IMG/VR virus record: IMGVR_UViG_3300031857_001064
Location: 1 to 28,055 of that record
DNA: 28,055 nt
Reading direction: 5' to 3' (one strand)
Source of the DNA: a virus
Below the pieces are notes generated by a model. That model was not told where the DNA came from, searched no databases, and was given only the letters and a program-made list of their open reading frames with translations. Of the stretch, positions 1 to 6,638 are shown piece after piece; positions within the stretch are counted from its first letter, which is position 1; each line of letters starts with the position of its first letter. A program made the position numbers and the translations under genes.

Positions 1-3
1 CTC

Positions 4-282
4 CTAGATCACATAGGCAGTGCCGCTGAAAGCACTGGTAAAGGTTATCACCATTTGACTTTTGCTTGGGTAAGAAAAGGTGCCTTCGCATTGTGTTCCA
101 GCAGAGTCGAGAACGACCGCAGTTGGCTCACCGTTAAGATTGTGGTTGATGGTCCACACCGCACTTGCGATCGCTTGAGTGTGAACATAGAAAATCTCTC
201 CACCACCTGGGCCTTGCGGTCCTGGGGCTGAGACGACAATTGTTGGAATGATCGGCTGGATGATTACTGCATCATCACTCAT
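4..282 (-). CDS. Small virion-associated protein, possible head decoration or appendage
   Basis: This 92-aa protein starts at ATG 282 behind a GGAGGTAACCCG ribosome site and overlaps the gene before it by ATGA. Residues 19-28 hold a short collagen-like stretch (APGPQGPGGG). The rest is a small beta-rich domain with the pattern W-x-I-x-H-N-L-N-G-x-P and later VVLDSAGT, which recurs in phage structural proteins that bind or decorate capsids or fibres. It lies just downstream of the large terminase and a virion beta-domain protein, in the direction where portal and capsid genes are expected outside the window. The virion role is inferred from the motif and position; the exact function is not known. 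Confidence 0.6.
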   Translation of the reverse strand: MSDDAVIIQPIIPTIVVSAPGPQGPGGGEIFYVHTQAIASAVWTINHNLNGEPTAVVLDSAGTQCEGTFSYPSKSQMVITFTSAFSGTAYVI

Positions 283-830
283 CGGGTTACCTCCGCTGAA
301 ACTACGACCTGGCCCTGTGCCAATCGATAAACAATTCCGCCTTGAGAAGTTATCTCGATGTCATAGTAGTAGGTTCCAGGAATGATTGCGCGGGTTTGTG
401 CAGCCGATGCAGCAACTTCCACCGTTCCGTTGGTTGGCGTTGGGATTGTGATCCCATTACCGCCTGTTGCCAAAGATAAAACCGCTACTGGGTCCTCGGG
501 TAAGGATCGGATCTGAAGCGCTGCTGTGTAGCCAGTTAGGTTGACTGGAACCGTTGCGATACCGCCTGAAATGTAGATGCCTGTGGCTGGGTTGGTCACG
601 GTGAAGTTGGAACCACTCACGCCAGCGATCGTTGCAGCCTGGAAGTTGTATTGCGATGGTAGAACGCCTGAGATGTTTACCGTTTGCCCGCCAAAGAAGT
701 TATTGTCGGCCGTGAAAGTTACGGTTGTTCCGTTGCCTGTGATGTTTGTGATCGTTGCAGGTTGTTTGTACTGGAAGTTGATGAACCAGTTAGCGCCTTG
801 GTTGATTACGGTGTTATAGACGACTGCCAT
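279..830 (-). CDS. Virion protein with BppU-N-like fold and inserted beta domain
   Basis: The 183-aa protein starts at ATG 830, two bases after the terminase stop, with AAGGAGTGAC upstream; a longer reading inside the terminase gene lacks support. The first and last thirds match the phage baseplate/virion pattern in which a 'YTAALQIR' strand is followed by a GTYYYDIEI strand and a final 'YRLAQGQVVV' strand. Between them, at about residues 25-95, sits a Thr/Gly/Asn-rich module (NGTTVTFTADNNF, GSNFTVTNPATG) of a type common in environmental phage surface proteins. It is probably a structural or accessory virion protein. The assignment is by fold pattern and neighbourhood only. Confidence 0.6.
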   Translation of the reverse strand: MAVVYNTVINQGANWFINFQYKQPATITNITGNGTTVTFTADNNFFGGQTVNISGVLPSQYNFQAATIAGVSGSNFTVTNPATGIYISGGIATVPVNLTGYTAALQIRSLPEDPVAVLSLATGGNGITIPTPTNGTVEVAASAAQTRAIIPGTYYYDIEITSQGGIVYRLAQGQVVVSAEVTR

Positions 831-831
831 G

Positions 832-2220
832 TCACTCCTTCGGCACTTCGGATTGCGTAGGTTCAATCATAGCGCTTCCACATTTAGAACAATGCGACAT
901 TGACTTTGGCATTGGCAATCCACAACGCGGGCAGAAGTTTGCCAAAGCGCCAAAGTAAGACGCAACGCTGCTCTTGCCAAGTAGATCTGAAAAGGCCTGA
1001 ACCAAAGCATCAATGCGATCAGGGGACTTTGCATCTTGCGGGGTCCAAATCGTCATCTGATCCTCCAGCAGCGGATACTCACCGATGTGGTGAATGCGGC
1101 CTTGCTCATACATCGCAGCAACTGGTTCGGCTCTCAAGCGCTTACCAACATGGGCGCGAATTTCACGGATCGGTAAGCCCAAGCGCACCTGCTTCAACAC
1201 GGCACTCACCATGTCGCCGCCTTGGTTTACTTCAACCAAAATGCTGTCGGCTTTGTGTTCATCAAATACGGCCACGGCTTTGCTGGCCCAATCAAGCGGT
1301 GATCCACGGAATGAGTAGTCGCCCAACACATAACCGTGACCCGAAGCATCAGAACCGCACACGATAATTCCAGTCTCATCGCTTGCATCGGTATTAGTTA
1401 CAGCAGGGTCAATCGACACCACGATCCGAGAAAGCGGTGGGGCCTTGGGTAAGCGAGCGCGTTCGATCATGCCCTTGGTCCAAAGTGCGCCTTCAACATC
1501 CTCGAGGATTTCGCCGTATAACTCCTGGCGGCCCAGGCGTGTGCCGTTGTATCGGGCCTGGAGTTCCAACAGGGCGGCTGGGGCTAGGTTGGCTGCGTTA
1601 TCAAAGGTTGATCCGCGTGTGACCACGACAGAGCCGTCTGTGCGGCCCGCTAAGGCCCGAATGAGGGGCGTTGGCTTGGGGGTGGTGGTAACGATAACCC
1701 TGGGATGTTCGCCCAGGCGTAGCCCAAACTGTAACTGATCCCAAGAGTCGGAATATCGGTAAGAAGCCAACTCATCGCACCAGGCCCCATGGTGCTGCGG
1801 TCCACGGAAGCGCTCAGGTTCGTCAGCCGAGAAAAGTTTAATTCGGGAACCGTTGTTAAGAATGATCTCACCGTTGTTACGGTTCCAAGTCTTGAGCATT
1901 CGGTATCTACGCAGAACGCCTAGAATTCCTGATTGGCCCTCAGCGCAAGTATCTCTAGCGTCACCGAAGGTCGGGGCTACGATCGCCCAGCGTGTCATCG
2001 GCGCTTGGATCGCTTCCCACGCCAACCACTCCGCTGCCGTTCTCGTCTTGCCCGCTCCGCGACCCGCCATGTAAAGCCAGGTTTTCCAACTCCCCTGCGG
2101 TGGCAACTGTTCCGCTCTCGCTTGTTCCACCTTCCACTTCCAACGGCTCGCCGCTATCCACTCCTCGGATGAGATTGACGATGCGTTCGATGTCTCCATC
2201 AATGTCTTTGGTTCCGTCAT
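832..2220 (-). CDS. terL: Terminase large subunit
   Basis: This 462-aa packaging ATPase/nuclease pumps phage DNA into the prohead and cuts the concatemer. Walker A is GRGAGKTR at residues 53-60 and the Walker B-like segment is GAWCDELA. The C-terminal RNase H-like nuclease shows its acidic positions in VVSIDPAVTN, the ILVEVNQGGD strand and SPDRIDALVQ. After the nuclease the protein carries an added zinc ribbon with cysteines at about 430, 433, 444 and 447. ATG 2220 is chosen because AGAGGTGGTG lies just upstream. The first 260 bases, including Walker A, overlap the end of the small terminase frame. The family assignment is secure; the role of the zinc ribbon is unknown. Confidence 0.96.
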   Translation of the reverse strand: MTEPKTLMETSNASSISSEEWIAASRWKWKVEQARAEQLPPQGSWKTWLYMAGRGAGKTRTAAEWLAWEAIQAPMTRWAIVAPTFGDARDTCAEGQSGILGVLRRYRMLKTWNRNNGEIILNNGSRIKLFSADEPERFRGPQHHGAWCDELASYRYSDSWDQLQFGLRLGEHPRVIVTTTPKPTPLIRALAGRTDGSVVVTRGSTFDNAANLAPAALLELQARYNGTRLGRQELYGEILEDVEGALWTKGMIERARLPKAPPLSRIVVSIDPAVTNTDASDETGIIVCGSDASGHGYVLGDYSFRGSPLDWASKAVAVFDEHKADSILVEVNQGGDMVSAVLKQVRLGLPIREIRAHVGKRLRAEPVAAMYEQGRIHHIGEYPLLEDQMTIWTPQDAKSPDRIDALVQAFSDLLGKSSVASYFGALANFCPRCGLPMPKSMSHCSKCGSAMIEPTQSEVPKE

Positions 2221-2620
2221 AATTCACCACCTCTGCTTGGATGCGTTGAGGGGCATCTATGCCCACCAATCTTGCCCTTCTTTCCATCAAACGGATAATC
2301 GTACCGATGGCTCGATCATCACCCTTCATAGCCCTTGGCCATAAAGCAACCTGCATACGATCCAAACGGTCCAACTCTTGCCAGCGAAACTCCTCGGGCG
2401 CTTGAGGGATGTTGCGTGTCATGATTCGTTCCAAAGCACGCTGTGCGCCTGACGGTGTTGCGTATCCGACCTCTTCGGCTATGCGCTGAAAAGTAAAACC
2501 CGCCCTACGCAGTTCCAGGACCTTTGCTTCTTTGGCTTCCAGTTCCGCAGCCTTCTCCTCGGCTGTTTGTTCGGGTGCTTGGATCACCTCGACTGTAATC
2601 TTTTGCTCGGCTTCCTCCAT
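1961..2620 (-). CDS. terS: Terminase small subunit (putative)
   Basis: The 219-aa reading starts at ATG 2620, seven bases after the methyltransferase stop, with only a weak ribosome site (GAG). The first 45 residues are a Glu/Ala/Lys-rich helix likely to form a coiled coil. Residues of the form 'ELRRAGFTFQRIAEEVGYAT' then make a helix-turn-helix typical of the DNA-recognising domain of small terminases, followed by a helical stretch ending near 'LVGIDAPQRIQ'. The last ~85 residues lie inside the terL reading frame and look low-complexity. Position directly before terL supports the call. The protein would recognise the packaging site and recruit the large subunit. Confidence 0.82.
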   Translation of the reverse strand: MEEAEQKITVEVIQAPEQTAEEKAAELEAKEAKVLELRRAGFTFQRIAEEVGYATPSGAQRALERIMTRNIPQAPEEFRWQELDRLDRMQVALWPRAMKGDDRAIGTIIRLMERRARLVGIDAPQRIQAEVVNYDGTKDIDGDIERIVNLIRGVDSGEPLEVEGGTSESGTVATAGELENLALHGGSRSGQDENGSGVVGVGSDPSADDTLGDRSPDLR

Positions 2621-2627
2621 CTTTTGC

Positions 2628-3791
2628 TCAAGTTCCAGGCAAAAGTTCTGCCGTTTTACCTGTGATGCGTTCAAAGCGGGCAATAATTACATCGCAATAC
2701 TTCGGGTCAATCTCCATCACCCTGGCACGCCGTCTTGTCTGCTCCGCAGCAATCAGCGTTGAACCGCTACCCGCAAATGGGTCAAGCACCAGGTCGTTGG
2801 CTCTTGATGAGTTGTTGATGGCGCGTGTAATTAATTCAATGGGCTTCATGGTTGGGTGTTCTTTGTTTGACCGTGGCCTTGGAACTTCCCAAACGGAGTC
2901 TTGTTTGCGATCAGGTGGTTCTTGATGCGCGGCTCCAGGGGTCCAACCGTAGAAAATGCTCTCGTGGCGGTAGTGATAGTCGGCCCGCCCCATAACAAGG
3001 GCATCCTTTACCCACACCAGCGTGTGTCGCCAAACTTCAAGTTCGCTTAAAGGAATGCTGAAAGCCTGGAACAAGTTACCCGAGGGTGCGGCCACATACC
3101 AGCAAGCACCTGGCTTGGTGTAAGTAAACATGGCGTTGAATGATTGGCGCAAGAATTCCTCTAGCGCTCCAATGTCCAAATTGTCGTTCTCAATGGTCAT
3201 TCCGCCCTGGCCAACATAAGACACGCCATAGGGTGGATCGGTCCACACTAGATCGACCTGGTCCTCGCCCAACAAGCGTTCGTAAGCCCCGACTTCGGTT
3301 GCATCCCCGCAAAAGAGTAAATGCTCGCCCAGTTGCCAAAGGTCTCCGTGTTTTACCTTGGCCTCGGGTTCAAGCGGTATTTCATCCTCATCGATTGGTT
3401 CAGGCTCGATTACCTGCGGCATTTCAAAGCCAAGCGCCTCGATATCAATGTTCGCATCGTGCAATTCCATGAGTTGCTGCGCCAAAAGCGTGTCATCCCA
3501 CTCGGCCAACTCAGCGGTTCGGTTGTCGGCTAAAGCGTAAGCGCGAGCGGTTTCCATATCCCAATCAGCAGGAGCCACGGTTACATCAATGTGGTCCCAC
3601 TTCAGGCTTTTGGCCGCTTCAAGCGTTCCGTTACCTGCCAACACAAAGCCGTCAGTCGTTATAACTATTGGCTTGCGTTGCCCAAACTTTGTAAGACTTG
3701 CGCAAATTGCATCCAGGTTCTTTTGGGAGTGCGTGCGTGCATTCCGTGGGTCAAAAGATAAATCTGAGATTAGCCTTCTCGTTACTTCCAT
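2628..3791 (-). CDS. ParB-like domain fused to DNA adenine/cytosine-N4 methyltransferase
   Basis: This 387-aa protein starts at ATG 3791 behind GAAGGCGAGCA. Residues 1-125 form a ParB/Srx-type domain (NARTHS, 'GFVLAGNGTLEAAK'). An acidic Pro/Glu linker (about 126-145) leads to an amino-methyltransferase with the catalytic DPPY at 185-188 and the SAM-binding DPFAGSGST at 337-345. That motif order is the beta class, so the target is N6-adenine or N4-cytosine. No restriction partner is visible nearby, so it is probably an orphan enzyme. It may protect phage DNA from host restriction or mark DNA for packaging, given its place next to the terminase genes. The enzymatic call is strong; specificity cannot be read from the sequence. 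Confidence 0.93.
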   Translation of the reverse strand: MEVTRRLISDLSFDPRNARTHSQKNLDAICASLTKFGQRKPIVITTDGFVLAGNGTLEAAKSLKWDHIDVTVAPADWDMETARAYALADNRTAELAEWDDTLLAQQLMELHDANIDIEALGFEMPQVIEPEPIDEDEIPLEPEAKVKHGDLWQLGEHLLFCGDATEVGAYERLLGEDQVDLVWTDPPYGVSYVGQGGMTIENDNLDIGALEEFLRQSFNAMFTYTKPGACWYVAAPSGNLFQAFSIPLSELEVWRHTLVWVKDALVMGRADYHYRHESIFYGWTPGAAHQEPPDRKQDSVWEVPRPRSNKEHPTMKPIELITRAINNSSRANDLVLDPFAGSGSTLIAAEQTRRRARVMEIDPKYCDVIIARFERITGKTAELLPGT

Positions 3792-3802
3792 TGCTCGCCT
3801 TC

Positions 3803-3973
3803 TTACTTAGTTAGGTTAAGCCTTGCGTCTAATAGATCATCAATGCTGCTCAATAGTAATTCTTTCTTTTGATGTGATAATCGATTGCCGTAGCGATCTA
3901 TAAGCATTTCTCTAATGTTGCGCAGCGCTTCGTCAATCTCCGCAACCGTTACTTCTCCCTCAATAACAATCAT
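3803..3973 (-). CDS. Small helical hypothetical protein
   Basis: The preferred reading starts at ATG 3973 and gives 56 aa, a mainly helical charged protein containing TVAEIDEALRNIREMLIDR. A longer reading from ATG 4051 would overlap the upstream HTH gene, and its extra residues look non-coding. No good Shine-Dalgarno site precedes 3973. Instead TAAGAT ends seven bases upstream, which could be a leaderless -10 element or chance. I do not recognise the family. It sits between a small HTH protein and the methyltransferase. Confidence 0.6.
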   Translation of the reverse strand: MIVIEGEVTVAEIDEALRNIREMLIDRYGNRLSHQKKELLLSSIDDLLDARLNLTK

Positions 3974-3983
3974 GGCGTTGATC

Positions 3984-4172
3984 TTACTCTTTGTTTCGCC
4001 CTGCGCGTCTTTCTGCGATCGCGACCACATCCTGTTCACGATAATAGACATTGCGACCCGCTTTCTCCACCCATACGAGTTGTTTTCGATGTTGTAACTG
4101 CCTGAGGTTGTTCATTGTAATATTCAATCGAATGGCAACCTCCTGGGCAGAGAGCAACCCTTCGCTTACCAT
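3984..4172 (-). CDS. Small helix-turn-helix protein (excisionase/MerR-like HTH_17)
   Basis: This 62-aa protein starts at ATG 4172 behind AGAGGCTCCAGG and overlaps the end of ssb by seven bases. Nearly the whole protein is one winged-helix unit: LLSAQEVAIRLNITMNNLRQ, then a wing with GRNVYYREQDV. This is the pattern of HTH_17 proteins, which include phage excisionases and small regulators. No integrase is visible in the window, so an excisionase role cannot be claimed; a DNA-binding regulator of the terminase/methyltransferase region is equally possible. Confidence 0.75.
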   Translation of the reverse strand: MVSEGLLSAQEVAIRLNITMNNLRQLQHRKQLVWVEKAGRNVYYREQDVVAIAERRAGRNKE

Positions 4173-4561
4173 CCTGGAGCCTCTGTTCGGCTAACTTGAG
4201 TTTGACTGCGAGAAGCAGCAGCACGCTGAACCTTGGGAACGATGCCAATGTCAGAAGCGTTGATTTCCAAAGCCGTCTTATCAACTCCATCACGCCCCTT
4301 AAAGGTTGATTGTTTCATTGTGCCTTGAACTAGAACGCTGTCGCCTTTGCGTAATGCATCGACATAAACTTCGCCTTTTTCGCCCCAAGTTGTAACTCTA
4401 AACCAAATGGTCTCGCCTTCGACCCATTCATCGCCTTTGCGCTCGCGTGGAGTGTGGGCCAATGAAAAGGTTACAAGCGCAGTATCGCCGCGCCCTGTTT
4501 TTACATATTTCAACTCAGGATCAGACCCGAGGTTGCCTTTAATTGTTACTGGGATGCTCAT
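4166..4561 (-). CDS. ssb: Single-stranded DNA-binding protein
   Basis: This 131-aa OB-fold protein coats single-stranded DNA during replication and recombination. Typical SSB segments are visible: VTIKGNLGSDPELKYV at the N-terminus, 'TIWFRVTTWGEKGEVYVDAL' in the middle and 'LRKGDSVLVQGTM' after it, ending with an ALEINASDIG strand. The start at ATG 4561 overlaps the HNH stop by ATGA and has AAGGAAGGA upstream. The short C-terminal tail ends in EAPGW and lacks the acidic DDDIPF-type tip that recruits host repair proteins in bacterial SSBs. It may therefore act without those contacts. Confidence 0.93.
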   Translation of the reverse strand: MSIPVTIKGNLGSDPELKYVKTGRGDTALVTFSLAHTPRERKGDEWVEGETIWFRVTTWGEKGEVYVDALRKGDSVLVQGTMKQSTFKGRDGVDKTALEINASDIGIVPKVQRAAASRSQTQVSRTEAPGW

Positions 4562-4905
4562 AATGTTCCTTCCTTTAGGGATGTAATCTTACCGTCATTT
4601 TGTAATAAAACAATGCGACCGTCAGGCAAATGCATCGGCGCGTTTTCAGGATCATCCCAAGAGGCAACCATCCACCCTTTATCGGCTGCAAAAGCGGGGC
4701 GCAGGTGGATCGACTCGGTTCCAAGGTTGTGGCATTCGTGGTGAACATACATCAGGTTGCTGACCGAGTCTTTGCCGCCCCTGGACTTCAGTTTGCGATG
4801 GTGAAGCGCCATAGACTCAGAAGCGGGTCGGCCACATTTCTCGCAGTAGCCGCCCGCTCTCTGAATTACTAGGTCAACGATCGCTTGTTTAATCGTCATC
4901 CTCAT
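4558..4905 (-). CDS. HNH endonuclease
   Basis: The chosen start is ATG 4905, preceded by GGGAAGACG, giving 115 aa; a longer frame to 4974 has no support. The core is a compact HNH fold: CEKCG at 21-24 provides one zinc pair, followed by ALHHRKLKSRGG with the catalytic histidines, SNLMYVHHECHN with the structural Asn and the second metal site, and a short C-terminal extension. In many siphoviruses an HNH protein of this size lies near the terminase and assists packaging, so a packaging role is plausible. A homing or free nuclease is the alternative. Confidence 0.87.
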   Translation of the reverse strand: MRMTIKQAIVDLVIQRAGGYCEKCGRPASESMALHHRKLKSRGGKDSVSNLMYVHHECHNLGTESIHLRPAFAADKGWMVASWDDPENAPMHLPDGRIVLLQNDGKITSLKEGTL

Positions 4906-4981
4906 CGTCTTCCCACTCGGTGGGATCAACGCTGGGATGATCAATGCGCAAAGGAAGGCCAAAAGGGGAGTCAAGACTCAT
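4889..4981 (-). CDS. Acidic 30-residue microprotein
   Basis: This short frame starts at ATG 4981, overlapping the transglycosylase stop as TAATG, and has a strong GGAGG ribosome site nine bases upstream, better than many larger genes here. It encodes 30 residues ending in a highly acidic tail (PTEWEDDEDDD) and overlaps the start of the HNH gene by 17 bases. The spacing, ribosome site and coupling suggest real translation, either for the peptide itself or to couple translation into the HNH gene. No family is recognised. Confidence 0.5.
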   Translation of the reverse strand: MSLDSPFGLPLRIDHPSVDPTEWEDDEDDD

Positions 4982-5418
4982 TAATACCAACCTCCGTGTA
5001 AATCGGGTCCTGCTTGCTTTTTCCAAAACGCCCAGGCGTTGCAGGGAGTGCCGTAGCGCTTGTAAATATACCGAAGCCCAGCATCAATCTGAATGTGCGG
5101 GTCTTTTGGTTTGTAGGGGAACTTGTAATTTCCCCAAGTGGATGGCAAGAATTGAGCAATTCCAAAAGCCCCCGAGGACTTGTTGTGGGCGGTTGGCCGC
5201 CAGTTGCTTTCTTTCATCCACAGATCGTGCAGACACTTGAACTCACGCTTGGGGTTGAGCCACTTCAACTCAACTTTCATCGCTGCATAAACCTTCGGCG
5301 GCAAGATCTTAATCTTTTGTGCTTGGGTTAAATACGGCGCTTGCGCTTCCGCAGGTGCTGCTGCAACGAGTCCAACCGCTAATGCGGCCGCTAAGAGAAC
5401 TCGCGCTGAAAACTTAAC
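4981..5418 (-). CDS. Secreted lytic transglycosylase (SLT-like) with non-canonical start
   Basis: The mature domain shows the SLT lysozyme-like pattern: LWMKESNWRPTAHN with the catalytic Glu, then SSGAFGIAQFLPSTWGNY, HIQIDAGLRYIYKRYGTPCNAW and a final GWY. It would cleave the glycan strand of peptidoglycan. Ahead of it the frame encodes a clear signal peptide (KFSARVLLAAALAVGLV, cleavage probable after AQA). Between the upstream in-frame TAG and residue 38 there is no ATG, GTG or TTG. AAGGAG (5425-5430) lies six bases before a GTT codon at 5418, which is annotated here as the presumed start. The TTG at 5304 would remove the signal peptide. It is separate from the lysis cassette. Confidence 0.78.
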   Translation of the reverse strand, partial: VKFSARVLLAAALAVGLVAAAPAEAQAPYLTQAQKIKILPPKVYAAMKVELKWLNPKREFKCLHDLWMKESNWRPTAHNKSSGAFGIAQFLPSTWGNYKFPYKPKDPHIQIDAGLRYIYKRYGTPCNAWAFWKKQAGPDLHGGWY

Positions 5419-5421
5419 CGA

Positions 5422-5511
5422 CTACTCCTTCTGCCCCTTTCGACAGACTTCGCAGAGTTGTTCTCCAAAATGCCACGCACCATACGCGCAGCGGTTTAGC
5501 ATCTGATCCAT
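5422..5511 (-). CDS. 29-residue cysteine-containing microprotein
   Basis: ATG 5511 is preceded by AGAGGA at eight bases and the frame runs to TAG at 5422. The 29 residues include three cysteines, two as CEVC, suggesting half of a zinc knuckle. It stands directly before the transglycosylase and in the same reading frame, separated from it only by the TAG and a Ser codon. It may therefore be a coupling leader, an independent peptide, or the N-terminal part of a readthrough product. No family is recognised. Confidence 0.5.
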   Translation of the reverse strand: MDQMLNRCAYGAWHFGEQLCEVCRKGQKE

Positions 5512-5545
5512 TTACAGTTCCTCTCGGTTCGGGAATGGGTCGGGA

Positions 5546-5767
5546 TTATTTTACCTGTAATGCTCGCGCAAGAGGTCCATCGAAGGACTTGCCATGGGCT
5601 TTGCCGCTTGGTTCAACTAGAACGATCTCTCGCTGCCACTTGGCAAACCCGAAGTCCACAAAGCGATCGTAAGCGTGAACAGCCTCGATTGCGTTGTTGT
5701 ATTTGCGAGAAAAGGTTACAGAACCATCCTCGACCACTTGGATCATGTATTCATTGCCTTCAGTCAT
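5546..5767 (-). CDS. Conserved small phage protein of unknown function
   Basis: The 73-aa protein begins at ATG 5767, with GGAGGAACGGCACT upstream; the upstream frame extension to 5845 is not needed. It is a single small alpha/beta domain with the pattern VTFSRKYNNAIEAVHAYDRF, then REIVLVEPSGKAHGKSF. Short proteins with a similar 'V..YD.F.D.G.A' and 'EP.GK.H.K.F' layout occur among small early genes of actinophages, but no function is known to me. It overlaps its upstream neighbour by eight bases. Confidence 0.75.
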   Translation of the reverse strand: MTEGNEYMIQVVEDGSVTFSRKYNNAIEAVHAYDRFVDFGFAKWQREIVLVEPSGKAHGKSFDGPLARALQVK

Positions 5768-5981
5768 AGTGCCGTTCCTCCGTGTAATTAATTGTGTGTC
5801 CGCACTTTGCGCACTCCACATCGTTATCAATATTGCCCCAGTCATCAGTCATCAGGGTCTCTTCCCATACGGCATCGCAGGTTTTGTCACCGCAATCCCC
5901 GCAACGCTCCGCGCAAACAATCTCGCGTTCAACTTCCTGGGCATAAATACCCGATCCCATCATGCTGAACCCTGGACTCAC
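5760..5981 (-). CDS. Cysteine-rich zinc-binding-type small protein
   Basis: The start is GTG 5981, which overlaps the preceding stop as GTGA and has a GGTGG-rich stretch upstream; ATG 5963 is the alternative. The 73-aa product has two cysteine sets: CAERCGDCGDKTC near residues 23-35 and CAKCGH near 57-62. This arrangement suggests one or two zinc ribbons. It is one of several zinc-ribbon proteins in this stretch and could bind a host factor or nucleic acid. The function is not known. Confidence 0.72.
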   Translation of the reverse strand: MSPGFSMMGSGIYAQEVEREIVCAERCGDCGDKTCDAVWEETLMTDDWGNIDNDVECAKCGHTINYTEERHYD

Positions 5982-6160
5982 TTGCCCACCACCCGATCAA
6001 TCATGGCGCTGCAAGAGCCGTAGCCGATCGCATTGCCGTGTTCGGTCCCGACATAGCAAAGATCGCGGGTGGCGTAGCCGATCAAAAGACCCAGGATAAT
6101 TGCTGGAATTACTACAAACGCCACAAACCTACGGCGGCGATAAACAGGTGCGTTATTCAT
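5978..6160 (-). CDS. Small single-pass membrane protein
   Basis: ATG 6160 is preceded by GGAAGGAAGGCAA and overlaps the upstream gene by ATGA. The 60-aa protein has a basic cluster (YRRRRF) and then one hydrophobic helix (VAFVVIPAIILGLLIGYA), so the N-terminus should be cytoplasmic. A short exterior tail follows with two cysteines in CYVG and GSCSAM. It sits among small early genes, away from the lysis module, so a holin role is unlikely; an envelope-directed accessory function such as superinfection exclusion is possible but unproven. Confidence 0.7.
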   Translation of the reverse strand: MNNAPVYRRRRFVAFVVIPAIILGLLIGYATRDLCYVGTEHGNAIGYGSCSAMIDRVVGK

Positions 6161-6360
6161 TTGCCTTCCTTCCCTCGAGCCACAACCACCGATTTGACGG
6201 TTGTTTTCAACCCATAGATTGCCATGGCATCGGCCACTTGTAGCCACACCGCCTCGCGCATTAGTGCATTTTTGTGAGATTTACTGAGGGGAACCTCGGG
6301 CCTTTCGATCCCCAACTCGCCGTCATAATCGATCTCAACCTCTACCTTGAATTTATACAT
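6157..6360 (-). CDS. Small hypothetical protein
   Basis: This 67-aa protein starts at ATG 6360 behind GGAGGGGCTG and shares one base with the preceding stop (TGATG). The N-terminus is a beta-strand-like YKFKVEVEIDYDGEL, followed by an amphipathic helix with MREAVWLQVADAM and a final strand TTVKSVVVARGK. I do not recognise the family. Its tight coupling with neighbours shows that it belongs to the same polycistronic early transcript. Confidence 0.72.
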   Translation of the reverse strand: MYKFKVEVEIDYDGELGIERPEVPLSKSHKNALMREAVWLQVADAMAIYGLKTTVKSVVVARGKEGK

Positions 6361-6638
6361 CAGCCCCTCCAGGTTGCGGTTTCATAGTTGGTTAAGATCA
6401 AATAGCAGTTAAATGCCCGATCCCACACGGTTTGGGTTTCGCAGTTTTGGGTGGTCAAATATGCGCGGCAGAGAAGTACGCCCATAAAGTTGTCGACCCA
6501 GTAGGCGTAACGCCAGTCCAGCATGGGCTGTGGCTCAAAGCGGTTGATCTGCTCGCGCCAATGGCCGCCCCAAGGCATCGAGGTGTGGACCAGGTTCTCA
6601 AAGTCCTCCTCGATCATGTGCAGTTTGATTTCGCTCAT
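6360..6638 (-). CDS. Aromatic-rich hypothetical protein
   Basis: The preferred start is ATG 6638 (ATGA overlap with the zinc-ribbon gene before it), giving 92 aa; the longer frame to 6680 covers that upstream gene. The protein is helical and unusually rich in Trp and Tyr (DWRYAYWVDNF). Two cysteines lie near the middle (LLCRAYLTTQNC). The ribosome site is weak, so translation is probably coupled. No known domain is recognised. Confidence 0.68.
   Translation of the reverse strand: MSEIKLHMIEEDFENLVHTSMPWGGHWREQINRFEPQPMLDWRYAYWVDNFMGVLLCRAYLTTQNCETQTVWDRAFNCYLILTNYETATWRG

Noticed and set aside
900-1367. Plus-strand open frame of 155 codons
   Set aside because: It lies wholly opposite terL, which has all family motifs; composition is that of a shadow frame and no ribosome site is seen.
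3984-4172. Excisionase with nearby attachment site
   Set aside because: The HTH type fits, but no integrase or att-like repeat is visible in the window, so only a DNA-binding call is made.
4971-5165. 64-codon minus-strand frame inside the transglycosylase
   Set aside because: It overlaps the conserved SLT domain in another frame and has no ribosome site or recognisable features.
5302-5304. TTG start for the transglycosylase
   Set aside because: It would remove an evident signal peptide that is in frame, and no ribosome site precedes it.
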